Part shown: piece after piece, positions 9,722 to 17,440 of the stretch | How the letters are laid out: each line of letters opens with the position of its first letter | How positions within the stretch are numbered: the stretch's first letter is position 1 | DNA from: Prochloraceae cyanobacterium | Lineage (GTDB): Bacteria; Cyanobacteriota; Cyanobacteriia; Cyanobacteriales; JASJDA01 | NCBI GenBank assembly: GCA_030065265.1 | Contig: JASJCW010000017.1 | Location: 1-41,961 of the forward strand | Direction of reading: 5' to 3' | Length of the DNA stretch: 41,961 nucleotides | Notes under the pieces: model-generated | Told to the model about the DNA's origin: nothing | The model's input: only the letters and a program-made list of their open reading frames with translations | Databases searched by the model: none | Position numbers and translations under genes: made by a program

Positions 9722-10449
9722 TATTTTTCCTCAGAAACAGTTTCTACTTCTGTGACGGCTAGAAAAGCAGTTTTAGCCGCTGCTTGCTCGGCTAATTTTT
9801 TAGAACGGCCTTTACCTGCAGCCAAATAGCGATCTTGCAGCCACACTTCAGCAATAAAACGTTCTTGTTCGATCGCATCGTTTGTATTTTCTTTAACCCG
9901 ATATTCAGGTAAAGTTTTGTATTTGCCTTGAGTCCATTCTTGGAGGGCATCCTTATAATTCTCTAGAGCTGGATCTTGGCGAATTTTAGCCGCTTGCTTT
10001 TTTAAAGGTAACTCCAACCAAGGACGGATTAAAGACATGGTTTGATTGCTGAGATAAAGCGCGCCCAACAAAGCTTCAAAAGCATCGGCTAAACGGGAAG
10101 TTCTTCCAGCAAAATCTGCAGCAGCACTATGGGATACAATTAAATATAGTTCTAGACTGTAAAATTCAGCAAACTCCGCCAAAACGCGATCGCTAACCAA
10201 AATCGAACGAATTGCTGCAAATTCTCCCACAGATGCATCGGGATAAGTTTCGAGTAAAATTTGCGAAGCGAGCAAGCGAACGACAGAGTCGCCAACAAAT
10301 TCTAATTGCTGGTAGTTGGCATCTTGAGAAGCACTCGGGTGGGTTAGAGCTAAATCTAGCATCGACCAGTTGATGGGAGCGCGATCGTCTAAACCTAACT
10401 TGCGAATTAACTGTTTTAGTTTTCTGTTGCGTCGAGAATCTTCAATCAT
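9721..10449 (-). CDS. rnc: Ribonuclease III
   Basis: Cleaves double-stranded RNA in rRNA maturation and mRNA decay; a homodimer with a catalytic domain and a double-stranded-RNA-binding domain. The catalytic signature LEFVGDSVVRLLAS places metal ligands at Glu50 and Asp54, and ADAFEALLGALYL gives Asp122 and Glu125, matching the four acidic positions of the family. The C-terminal third (about 160-235) has the binding-domain pattern, ending GKGRSKKLAEQAAAKTAFLAV. At 242 residues it is of normal length. The start lies 27 nt beyond the 3' end of rnpB on the same strand, so rnpB readthrough could make the rnc message. Many cyanobacteria also have a mini-RNase III; the presence of the binding domain here argues for the full-size enzyme. 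Confidence 0.95.
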   Translation of the reverse strand: MIEDSRRNRKLKQLIRKLGLDDRAPINWSMLDLALTHPSASQDANYQQLEFVGDSVVRLLASQILLETYPDASVGEFAAIRSILVSDRVLAEFAEFYSLELYLIVSHSAAADFAGRTSRLADAFEALLGALYLSNQTMSLIRPWLELPLKKQAAKIRQDPALENYKDALQEWTQGKYKTLPEYRVKENTNDAIEQERFIAEVWLQDRYLAAGKGRSKKLAEQAAAKTAFLAVTEVETVSEEK

Positions 10450-10476
10450 TAAAAGATCGATTTTAAAAAATTATAA

Positions 10477-10855
10477 AGAGAGTCAGAACGTAAGCCGGGT
10501 TCTGTTCTCGATCGTGCGATCGAGGGCGGTTATCTGTCTGGGATGCCTGTTACCAGACACCTCTAGCGGTACTCAATCAACGGAATCGGTAAAAGACCAA
10601 CCTTAATTCCTCCGACCTTGCTCCCAACCGGGGTTTACCTAGCCAGCACCTCTCGATACTGCTGGTGCGCTCTTACCGCACCCTTGCACCCTTACCTGCG
10701 AAAATCGCATCGGCGGTATGTTTCTGTGGCACTATCCTCACGGTCGCCCGCACTGGGCGTTACCCAGCAAGTTTGGTCTTTAAGGAGCCCGGACTTTCCT
10801 CAGAAAAAGCTATCTTTAGTCAGATGCTGATCTGCAACCGCCTCGCTAACTCTCT
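10477..10855 (-). ncRNA. rnpB: RNase P RNA (bacterial class A)
   Basis: Catalytic RNA that matures tRNA 5' ends. On the minus strand the ends pair as helix P1 (AGAGAGTTAGC at 10855 with CTGACTCTCT at 10477). Conserved core blocks appear in the right order: GAGGAAAGTCCGGGCTCC, ACAGTGCC-type GATAGTGCCACAGAAA, GGGTAAACCCC-like AGGTAAACCCCGG, GGTAACAGGCATCCC and AGAACCCGGCTTA. The length of about 379 nt is normal. A hairpin near the 3' end (about 10508-10525, CTCGATCG/CGATCGAG) carries a HIP1-like sequence. The heptamer repeats that enlarge rnpB in heterocyst formers are not seen. Short open frames across this region on the plus strand are chance. End positions are inferred from P1 and could be off by a few bases. 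Confidence 0.96.
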
Positions 10856-10860
10856 ACTAC

Positions 10861-10866
10861 ATCATA
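10861..10866 (-). promoter_or_regulatory. -10 element of rnpB
   Basis: On the minus strand TATGAT ends 5 bases before the predicted RNA 5' end at 10855, the spacing expected of a sigma-70-type -10 box. No good -35 element is seen 16-18 bases further upstream. The position supports the mapped 5' end. Confidence 0.5.
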
Positions 10867-10976
10867 GTTTAAAATCTTTCTGCTAATATGAACGAAAATT
10901 CCCCCGATCGGGTGCGATCGCCTGGGCAAACAGTGGAAAATAGAAGCAGAGAGCCTATTGTTGCCAATTTATTATT

Positions 10977-11567
10977 ATGAGTAAAAACCTCCCGCCCGAT
11001 AACTATTCTTCTGGAATACCTCCCAAAATAAGATCGATCTCTTCGAGCCTAAAATGGTCTGGCTGGATTGGTTTTTGGGTTCAACTTCTGACAGGCGTAA
11101 TTTCTGCGGTTTTTTTAATTATCGCCGTACTGGGATCTCAGCCTTCTTCTGAGCTAGCCGTTCAAGGTACGGAAGTCGGGATATTCTTTGCTATTTGCGC
11201 TTTAGTTTGTTTGGCTGTGAGCATTTATTTCTATTTTCGCTACACTAAAATGGCGACTTTATTGCTCGCGCAGAATCCTGCCTTACGTCCGAGCAAAACG
11301 AATACTATAAAATTCATAAAATTAGGATTGTTGGTAAATCTTACCGGAACTGCACTATCGATCGTTGGCACTCAATCAATAGTCGGAGTAATTTTGGTTT
11401 TCAAAGCCATAATTCAAAATCCCCTCACATTTGGAGCAAATCAAAGCAATCAAACTCTGATTCTTCCGGCTGATATGTTTAATATTACTGCTAATACTGC
11501 TACTGTAACGGCTCACTTTTTTGGTCTTTTAATTACTTTATGGCTTCTCAATAAAATAGAGAAATAA
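10977..11567 (+). CDS. DUF3611 family membrane protein (TIC21/PIC1-like)
   Basis: 196 residues with four hydrophobic helices: about 28-50, 62-82, 115-140 and 170-190. The segment ISSSLKWSGWIGFWVQLLTG and the SIVGTQSIVGV/NPLTFG region match, from memory, the cyanobacterial and plastid family DUF3611. Its plant member TIC21/PIC1 sits in the inner chloroplast envelope and has been linked to protein import or iron uptake; the cyanobacterial role is unsettled. The Ycf20 gene starts 13 nt downstream on the same strand, suggesting a two-gene operon of plastid-conserved membrane proteins. The upstream region is shared with divergent rnpB and holds HIP1-like palindromes (CCCGATCGGG and GCGATCGC, about 10903-10920). 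The assignment rests on recognition, not on a diagnostic motif. Confidence 0.75.
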   Translation: MSKNLPPDNYSSGIPPKIRSISSSLKWSGWIGFWVQLLTGVISAVFLIIAVLGSQPSSELAVQGTEVGIFFAICALVCLAVSIYFYFRYTKMATLLLAQNPALRPSKTNTIKFIKLGLLVNLTGTALSIVGTQSIVGVILVFKAIIQNPLTFGANQSNQTLILPADMFNITANTATVTAHFFGLLITLWLLNKIEK

Positions 11568-11580
11568 TCATCAATCAATT

Positions 11581-11931
11581 ATGCAAAGAACTCGGTTTAA
11601 CACTTTAGTCACTGCTGCGTCCGATCGCCTGAGCGAATTATTTACTAATCCTTGGCGACGCAATGCTTTACTTTTAATTAGTTTGCTATTTGGTGTATTC
11701 ATGGGTTCTGCTGTGGTGACAACTGCCGGACAAGCAGCCCGTCAGGACGTTCCTGCTTCGGCGATTTTGCTCTTATTTACTGAGGTAGTTAGTATTTTAG
11801 TTTATAGTCGCGCGGGCAGGGGATTTAGCAAAGAAAAAAAGAGATTTGCTTTGTGGTTTGAAGTTTTAAATATATTTAAAATTGGCTTGGCTTATAGTTT
11901 GTATTTAGAAGCTTTTAAACTTGGTTCTTAA
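11581..11931 (+). CDS. ycf20: Ycf20-like protein (DUF565)
   Basis: 116 residues, matching the Ycf20/DUF565 family found in cyanobacteria and plastids: TRFNTLVTAASDRL, then NPWRRNALLLISLLFGVFMG, and the C-terminal FEVLNIFKIGLAYSLYLEAFKLGS. Two or three membrane helices are visible (about 29-50, 60-75, 92-110). Plant and algal Ycf20 relatives have been tied to non-photochemical quenching, but the biochemical role is not known. The gene follows DUF3611 after 13 nt and converges with the methyltransferase gene across a 22-base gap with no obvious terminator. Confidence 0.85.
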   Translation: MQRTRFNTLVTAASDRLSELFTNPWRRNALLLISLLFGVFMGSAVVTTAGQAARQDVPASAILLLFTEVVSILVYSRAGRGFSKEKKRFALWFEVLNIFKIGLAYSLYLEAFKLGS

Positions 11932-11953
11932 TCTATTTCATAATCGATCTAGC

Positions 11954-13243
11954 TTATTTTTGAATCCTTCTAATTCTCGGCGCAATGATACGAGCATCTA
12001 CATTGTAATATTGAGCAGCTCTAGCCATTTTCAGAGTAATTAATTCTTTGTTTCCTAATTCTTGTTTTACTGTCGGTTTAATTGGTTGGATTTTTAAAGC
12101 TTTAATTATTTCCCGGCCTATTGCTTTTGCTAGTAGTGGCGGAACTGAATTGCCAATTTGTCGAAAACCATGCCATTTAGTGACGTGAAATCTAAACCAA
12201 TCTGGATAAGAATGCAATCTAGCTGCTTCTCTAACGGTAATGCAGCGCGGTGTAAAAGGATGAATTGGTCGAGGAGAAGTATATGCCCCTCTACTACTTG
12301 GAGTTCCAGCTCTTAAAGTGTTGCATAAACCGTCTGGAGCTAATTTAAAAAAACGACTAATTGGTTCTATTTTACCCTGTTCTGCTGCCGCAAATCTCGC
12401 GATCGATTTTTGGGTGTGTTTGGTGTTTGCGCTGCTAGTAAGTATTCTAGAATCCCATTTTCTGGGATAGGAAAAATCATTTTCTATTGGGTATAAACCG
12501 CGCAATTTACCTGCATAATTACTTGGTTTTCCATATTCTGCTACTATCCAATCTTGTCGATTTAATTCGGGATAATCGTTAACTTCTGGCAAATCTGCGA
12601 TCGCATCATTAACGGTGGGAGTTGTTGGTAAGTTTAACTGGTTCTTTTTGCCCAGTGGAATTGTTTGTTTTTTAGGGTATTTTGGTAAATCTAAATCTTT
12701 TCTAGATCCTAACAAAAATAATCTTTCTCTGTTTTGAGGAACTCCATAATTTGCTGCATTCAATACCTGATATTTTTCTTCGACTCGATAACCATTTTGA
12801 TTAAATTCAATAATTAATTCTTTTAGTAATTCTTGATGTTTGCCGATAGTAATTCCCTTAACATTTTCCATGACAAAATATTTAGGTTGTAATTCTAATA
12901 TTAAACGAAGAAAATGACCGATCAGATTGTTGCGAGGATCGTCTAAATGTCGTTTACCAATTAGGGAAAAACCCTGACAAGGAGGCCCGCCAAAAATAAG
13001 ATCTATTTCTCGATCTTTAATCTGAGATTTTTCTCTAATTTCTGCTCCAGTTATTTCAGCCACGCTGCGGCAAATAACCGAACAAAAAGGGAAATTAAAT
13101 TCATGAACTGCACAATGAATTGGATCTATTTCTACGGCAGCCAGTATGTCAAAGCCTGCTTGCTCGAAACCTAAAGACATTCCCCCAGCACCAGCATATA
13201 AATCTAATGCAACCGGTCTTTTTATTATCTTATCAATAGCCAT
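11954..13243 (-). CDS. DNA (cytosine-5) methyltransferase, no restriction partner
   Basis: 429 residues with the ordered motifs of C5-methyltransferases: motif I LDLYAGAGGMSLGFEQAG (SAM binding), motif IV FGGPPCQGFS with catalytic Cys89, motif VI MENV, motif VIII region QNRERLFLLG, motif IX VREAARLHSYP, and motif X RQIGNSVPPLLAKAIG. The target-recognition region between VIII and IX (about 190-310) defines specificity but cannot be read by eye. No endonuclease gene is adjacent, so it is probably a solitary enzyme. In Synechocystis 6803 a solitary enzyme of similar size (M.Ssp6803I, slr0214) methylates CGATCG, the core of HIP1. Given the HIP1-rich DNA here, this gene is a candidate orthologue, which is inference only. 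The C-terminal 45 residues past motif X form a short extra tail ending in a basic RIIAPRIRRIQK. Confidence 0.92.
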   Translation of the reverse strand: MAIDKIIKRPVALDLYAGAGGMSLGFEQAGFDILAAVEIDPIHCAVHEFNFPFCSVICRSVAEITGAEIREKSQIKDREIDLIFGGPPCQGFSLIGKRHLDDPRNNLIGHFLRLILELQPKYFVMENVKGITIGKHQELLKELIIEFNQNGYRVEEKYQVLNAANYGVPQNRERLFLLGSRKDLDLPKYPKKQTIPLGKKNQLNLPTTPTVNDAIADLPEVNDYPELNRQDWIVAEYGKPSNYAGKLRGLYPIENDFSYPRKWDSRILTSSANTKHTQKSIARFAAAEQGKIEPISRFFKLAPDGLCNTLRAGTPSSRGAYTSPRPIHPFTPRCITVREAARLHSYPDWFRFHVTKWHGFRQIGNSVPPLLAKAIGREIIKALKIQPIKPTVKQELGNKELITLKMARAAQYYNVDARIIAPRIRRIQK

Positions 13244-13877
13244 ATTGATATTATTTATTTTTTTAACTAGAGCTAGGATACTATGTTACCAGAATAATTC
13301 CCTCTTCGCTTCTCAACAATTCAAAAGAATTTTTATAAGTATCTCAAGATTTAAATAGTGACATTAATTTGCAATTGTTATTCGAGCTTGCAATTAATCT
13401 AGAGATTCATTATTTTTGGTGAAACGATTAATATCAAAAAGATATTACCGATCGCATTGATTTAGATCTCTGCAACTACAACATTTACTGGCAGTTATAA
13501 TCTAAAAGTCTTGATTTATTCACTTATCTGCGATCGAAATATACTACTTTATAAGAGATTAAACTTCTGGCTGCAGCAAGATTAAGATAATCAGCGTTTC
13601 TAGCACCGAGATCGACACTACTAAATCCCGATCTCACCCTCTTTATTTGTGGCTTAAACTATTGCGCTTTTCACTACCAAAAAAGTAATCTCGATCGCAG
13701 ATTTTGAGCAAAAAAATTGTATTGCAATACTATTTTTTACTAAAAGAACATTAAACTCAACCTCTCAATTAGGCGCAAAATTAGAGTTATTGCTCGATCG
13801 CGGCTGAAGTTGAAAACATTAGCATCAGTAAATAACTAGGTAATATCGAAGAAAGAAAAATTTATAATTGGTAAACA
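13244..13877. other. Intergenic region between divergent methyltransferase and flavoprotein genes
   Basis: About 634 bases without a supportable gene; a 70-codon frame at 13146-13358 overlaps the methyltransferase antisense and is a shadow. It holds promoters for both flanking genes. The most distinct element is a perfect 12-base palindrome GTATTGCAATAC at 13719-13730, flanked by A6 on the left and TATTTTTT on the right, about 150 bases before the flavoprotein start. It is GTA-N6-TAC, two bases too short for an NtcA site. Confidence 0.5.
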
Positions 13878-15389
13878 ATGTCGGAAACATCAGATCGAAA
13901 AAAAATAGTTATCATTGGAGCGGGTTGGGCTGGTTTAGGGGCAACTTATCACCTTGCCAAACAAGGCTATGATGTAACATTATTAGAAGCTGCACCCTAT
14001 CCTGGGGGTTTGGTTGCAGGTTTTAAAAGCGAAAAAGGGCGATCGGTTGAAGGGGGTATTCACGGCTTTTGGTATCCTTATCGCAATATTTTCAGTCTGG
14101 TTAAAGAATTAAATCTCGATCCTTTTACTCGTTTTACTCGCTCTTCCCAATATTCCCCAGCAGGTTTGGAAGTAGAATCGCCTATTTTTCAAAACGAACC
14201 TTTATTACCAACACCTTTAGGCACTTTTATTTACACTCGTTTTCAGCGTTTACCTTTAGTCGATCGACTTTCGGCTTTACCTTTGTTATACGCTCTGATC
14301 GATTTTGATAATTCTGAAGCAGCCTGGCAACGTTACGATAAAATTACGGCTCGAGAATTATTCAAACAATATGGGGTTTCAGCACGGTTGTATCGAGATG
14401 CTTTTGAACCGATGCTGTTGGTCGGTTTGTTTGCTCCTGGAGAACAGTGTTCGGCTGCAGCAACTCTAGGAATGCTCTATTACTTCATTTTGGCTCACCA
14501 ACCCGATTTTGACGTTGTCTGGTGTCGGGGAACGGTGGGAGAGAAGATTTTTCAACCCTGGGTGAAGCGCATCGAAGAACTTGGTGGCAAAGTTTTGACC
14601 AACAAAAGGGTCAGCGATCTGATTTTAGATGAAGATGGCAGAGTCAAAAGTGTTGTTTGTGGAGATGAATTGTTTGCTGCTGATGCAGTTATTTCTGGCG
14701 TTAGCGTGAGCGGAATTAAAAAGATTGTTGCCAACAGTCAGACTTTAAATGATTATGCCGAATTTCGCAATTTGACTAATTTGGGAGGGATAGACGTTCT
14801 TGCGAGTCGTTTGTGGTTCGATCGCAAAGTTAATATTCCCCTTCCTTCTAATGCTTGTTTTGGTTTCGATCCTACTACTGGTTGGACGTTTTTCGATCTT
14901 AACGACCTTCACGATGAATATAAAGACGAACCCGGTAGCGTTATTGAAGTAGATTTCTACCATGCCAATCAATTGTTACCGATGAGCGACGAGCAAATTG
15001 TTGCCAAAATACATCGAGATCTGGGGATCTGCGTCCCTCAATTCAGACAGGCTAAGATAGTCGATCGCAGTATAATTCGAGTTAAACAAGGGGTAACTCA
15101 TTTTGCACCCGGAAGCTACCAGTACCTTTTAAGTGCCAAAACTTCAATTGACAATCTATTCATGTGCGGAGATTGGATCGTCACCCATCACGGTTCTTGG
15201 TCGCAAGAAAAAGCCTACGTTACCGGACTTGAAGCCGCTAATTTAGCGATCGAAAAGTTTGGCATCGGTCAAAAAGCTAGGATCGTTCCTGTAGAACCAG
15301 ACGAGCCTCACATTCAAGTCGGCCGGGAGATTAATCGAACTGTGAGGAGCATTGCAGAAAGTGTTTTACCTGATTTTTGGCTGCCATAA
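13878..15389 (+). CDS. FAD-dependent oxidoreductase of the phytoene/zeta-carotene desaturase type
   Basis: 503 residues. The N-terminus has the dinucleotide-binding fold VIIGAGWAGLGATYHLAK followed by an acidic end of strand two (LLEAAPYPGG), and the C-terminus has the FAD-closing motif LFMCGDWIV...GSWSQEKAYVTGLEAA. This is the amine-oxidase/carotenoid-desaturase fold. Resemblance is to the cyanobacterial plant-type desaturase group (CrtP, CrtQ and related), but the sequence is not clearly CrtP or CrtQ, so the substrate is left open; a carotenoid or other isoprenoid is likely. It has no signal peptide and could associate peripherally with membranes. It stands alone on the plus strand after a long upstream region. 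ispG, an isoprenoid-precursor enzyme, lies nearby but on the opposite strand, so there is no operon link. Confidence 0.85.
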   Translation: MSETSDRKKIVIIGAGWAGLGATYHLAKQGYDVTLLEAAPYPGGLVAGFKSEKGRSVEGGIHGFWYPYRNIFSLVKELNLDPFTRFTRSSQYSPAGLEVESPIFQNEPLLPTPLGTFIYTRFQRLPLVDRLSALPLLYALIDFDNSEAAWQRYDKITARELFKQYGVSARLYRDAFEPMLLVGLFAPGEQCSAAATLGMLYYFILAHQPDFDVVWCRGTVGEKIFQPWVKRIEELGGKVLTNKRVSDLILDEDGRVKSVVCGDELFAADAVISGVSVSGIKKIVANSQTLNDYAEFRNLTNLGGIDVLASRLWFDRKVNIPLPSNACFGFDPTTGWTFFDLNDLHDEYKDEPGSVIEVDFYHANQLLPMSDEQIVAKIHRDLGICVPQFRQAKIVDRSIIRVKQGVTHFAPGSYQYLLSAKTSIDNLFMCGDWIVTHHGSWSQEKAYVTGLEAANLAIEKFGIGQKARIVPVEPDEPHIQVGREINRTVRSIAESVLPDFWLP

Positions 15390-15419
15390 TCGCGCGTTTT
15401 GTGCCGCGATCGGGAACAT

Positions 15420-15425
15420 TATAAT
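15420..15425 (+). promoter_or_regulatory. Candidate -10 box for the small membrane-protein gene
   Basis: A perfect TATAAT lies 64 bases before the ATG at 15489. With a 17-base spacer the -35 would be TTTTGT, a poor match. It lies just 31 bases past the flavoprotein stop, so the small gene probably has its own promoter. Confidence 0.4.
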
Positions 15426-15488
15426 GGGATGAAACGAGACTCGATTTTTTTGCTTCGAGCTAATTTCTACTAATTGGGGGATTGACAA

Positions 15489-15839
15489 ATGTTTGGTAAT
15501 AGATCCGAACCACCCAGACCACCTAGACCAGTTCGACAAGCTAATGTTGAAGTTGAAACTATCCCTGATGTAACGGTTACATCTGAAACGTCTTCAAGAA
15601 ACGCGGAGGAAAATATTTTTGTGAACGAGCGAAATTTAAATAATTCTGAATTAGTTCAAAAGTTTGAAGGTATCAGCACAATAATCGCACCCTATTTTAT
15701 AGTTGTGGTGGGTTTATTGTTAATGGACAAGATTTTTTTCTTGGGTTTGTTTCTTCTGGTGCTAGGAATGTTTTCTCTATTGAAAATTTCCATCCAAGAT
15801 ATCATCATTTGGATTGATAATATTAAAAAATCATTATAA
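15489..15839 (+). CDS. Small membrane protein of unknown function
   Basis: 116 residues, not recognised. The N-terminal 20 residues are rich in Pro and Arg (PPRPPRPVRQ), followed by an acidic, polar stretch to about residue 55. Then come two close hydrophobic segments (IIAPYFIVVVGLLLM, about 60-75; FFLGLFLLVLGMFSLLKI, about 80-97) and an amphipathic C-terminus. GGGGG sits about 8 bases before the ATG and gives a good ribosome-binding site, which with the nearby TATAAT supports it being a real gene. A HIP1-pair terminator follows 6 bases after the stop. Confidence 0.7.
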   Translation: MFGNRSEPPRPPRPVRQANVEVETIPDVTVTSETSSRNAEENIFVNERNLNNSELVQKFEGISTIIAPYFIVVVGLLLMDKIFFLGLFLLVLGMFSLLKISIQDIIIWIDNIKKSL

Positions 15840-15845
15840 TTCAAG

Positions 15846-15913
15846 GCGATCGCTTCTCTTTCTACTAGCAAGTCTGCTGGAATTTTTAGTTATAAGCGAT
15901 CGCACTTTTTTTT
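15846..15913 (+). terminator. Terminator formed by two HIP1 elements and a T8 run
   Basis: GCGATCGCTT (15846-15855) and AAGCGATCGC (15894-15903) are perfect 10-base inverted arms around a 38-base loop, followed after two bases by T8 (15906-15913). It begins 6 bases after the stop of the small membrane-protein gene. Each arm is itself partly self-complementary, so smaller folds compete. Confidence 0.5.
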
Positions 15914-16044
15914 GTCAATTTGTTAGGGGTCAGTCTGTCTAGGTAGGAGGTTCAAGTTTAATATTTACTCTGCTGTCTTGCTAATCTTCAATTTTTAGAA
16001 TCAATTTCAAACTTAAAAACCCTATCTCCCTACTCCCTAATTCT

Positions 16045-17256
16045 CTAAGGATCTACCCAACGGCCGTCGGCTTTAATTAGCTCGATTAATTGCTGAACTC
16101 CTTCAGACTCGGGCACTTTTTTAATCTCTTCTCTACCGCGATACAGAGAAATATAGCCGGGTTGTTTGCCAACATAACCATAATCTGCATCGGCCATTTC
16201 CCCAGGCCCGTTAACAATACAGCCCATCACTGCAATGTCCAAACCAGTCAGGTGTTTGGTTGCTTCGCGAACGTCGTGTAAAACATCTTCAAGATTGAAT
16301 AAAGTACGACCGCAAGAAGGACAAGCGACGTATTCAACCATTGTTTTACGCAGCCCTAAAGCCTGTAAAATACTGTAGCAAACTGGAATTTCTTTTTCTG
16401 GAGCTTCTGTCAAAGAAACTCTAATCGTATCGCCGATCCCGTCAGCTAAGAGAGTGCCGATCCCAGCAGTAGATTTAATTCGTCCGTATTCTCCATCTCC
16501 GGCTTCGGTTACTCCCAAGTGTAAAGGATACTCCATGCCTAACTCGTCCATACGAGCCACCATCAGACGATAGGCCGCTAGCATGACTGGGACTCGAGAA
16601 GCTTTCAGCGAAATAACAATATTATAAAAATCTAAAGATTCGCAAATCTTAATAAATTCGAGAGCAGATTCGACCATTCCTTCGGGAGTATCGCCGTAGG
16701 TAAAGAGCATTCTTTCTGCTAAAGAACCGTGATTTACGCCGATCCGCATTGCTTTACCTTGTTCGCGCAAAGAAACCACTAACGGCTCTAGAGTTTCGCG
16801 AATTTTGGCCCCAATTTCCTTAAATTCTGTTTCAGTATATTCAGTGCGATCGCTTTTCGGTTTTTCAAAGACATACAAACCGGGATTGATTCGCACCTTA
16901 TCGACGTGTTTAGCTACTTCTAGAGCTATTTTCATCCCGTTGTGGTGAACGTCTGCGACGAGGGGAACTGGTTTGTAGGTGAGAGCCAGTTTTGCTTTAA
17001 TTTCTGCTAAGGCTTTGGCATGGCCGATACTGGGGACAGTAACCCGAACGATTTCGCAACCAATTTCATGGAGACGACGAATAGCGGCTACAGAACCGTC
17101 TATATCGAGGGTATCTTCATTAATCATTGACTGCACGACTACAGGGTTATCGCCGCCAATGATGACATCTCCAACTTTAACCGGACGTGTTTTGCGTCGA
17201 TTAATTTTGGTATCGATGGGTGTTTTATTTTGTTGGGGATTTTCAAGAGTTTGCAT
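16045..17256 (-). CDS. ispG: (E)-4-hydroxy-3-methylbut-2-enyl-diphosphate synthase (GcpE)
   Basis: Iron-sulfur enzyme of the MEP isoprenoid pathway, converting methylerythritol cyclodiphosphate to HMBPP; in cyanobacteria it is ferredoxin-dependent. 403 residues with the expected N-terminal TIM barrel ([53 protein letters not shown]) and C-terminal [4Fe-4S] domain. The cluster cysteines are in [12 protein letters not shown] and [11 protein letters not shown], with the conserved glutamate after GPG. This is the two-domain bacterial form, lacking the plant insert. It lies alone on the minus strand, 185 bases after the DRTGG-type gene. It supplies precursors for carotenoids, phytol and quinones. 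Confidence 0.97.
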   Translation of the reverse strand: MQTLENPQQNKTPIDTKINRRKTRPVKVGDVIIGGDNPVVVQSMINEDTLDIDGSVAAIRRLHEIGCEIVRVTVPSIGHAKALAEIKAKLALTYKPVPLVADVHHNGMKIALEVAKHVDKVRINPGLYVFEKPKSDRTEYTETEFKEIGAKIRETLEPLVVSLREQGKAMRIGVNHGSLAERMLFTYGDTPEGMVESALEFIKICESLDFYNIVISLKASRVPVMLAAYRLMVARMDELGMEYPLHLGVTEAGDGEYGRIKSTAGIGTLLADGIGDTIRVSLTEAPEKEIPVCYSILQALGLRKTMVEYVACPSCGRTLFNLEDVLHDVREATKHLTGLDIAVMGCIVNGPGEMADADYGYVGKQPGYISLYRGREEIKKVPESEGVQQLIELIKADGRWVDP

Positions 17257-17440
17257 AATATTATCGATCGACGTTTAAGGCTCGAGATCCAAAATTTATC
17301 TATATTGTCTCAAATTGTAGTTATTTGTTGGCTAACAAACTCTGAGGCAGTTGCGATCGCATTTCTAGATCGAAGTTGGGAAGTATGGTGAGGGATATTG
17401 ATATTTGCTTCCAAAACCAAACAGCCCCAATCTGATTTGC

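Noticed and set aside
10370..10886. Three plus-strand frames of 70-78 codons
   Set aside because: They cover the RNase P RNA gene and the start of rnc in antisense; the conserved RNA explains the sequence.
13719..13730. NtcA-binding site
   Set aside because: GTA and TAC are 6 bases apart, whereas NtcA needs 8.
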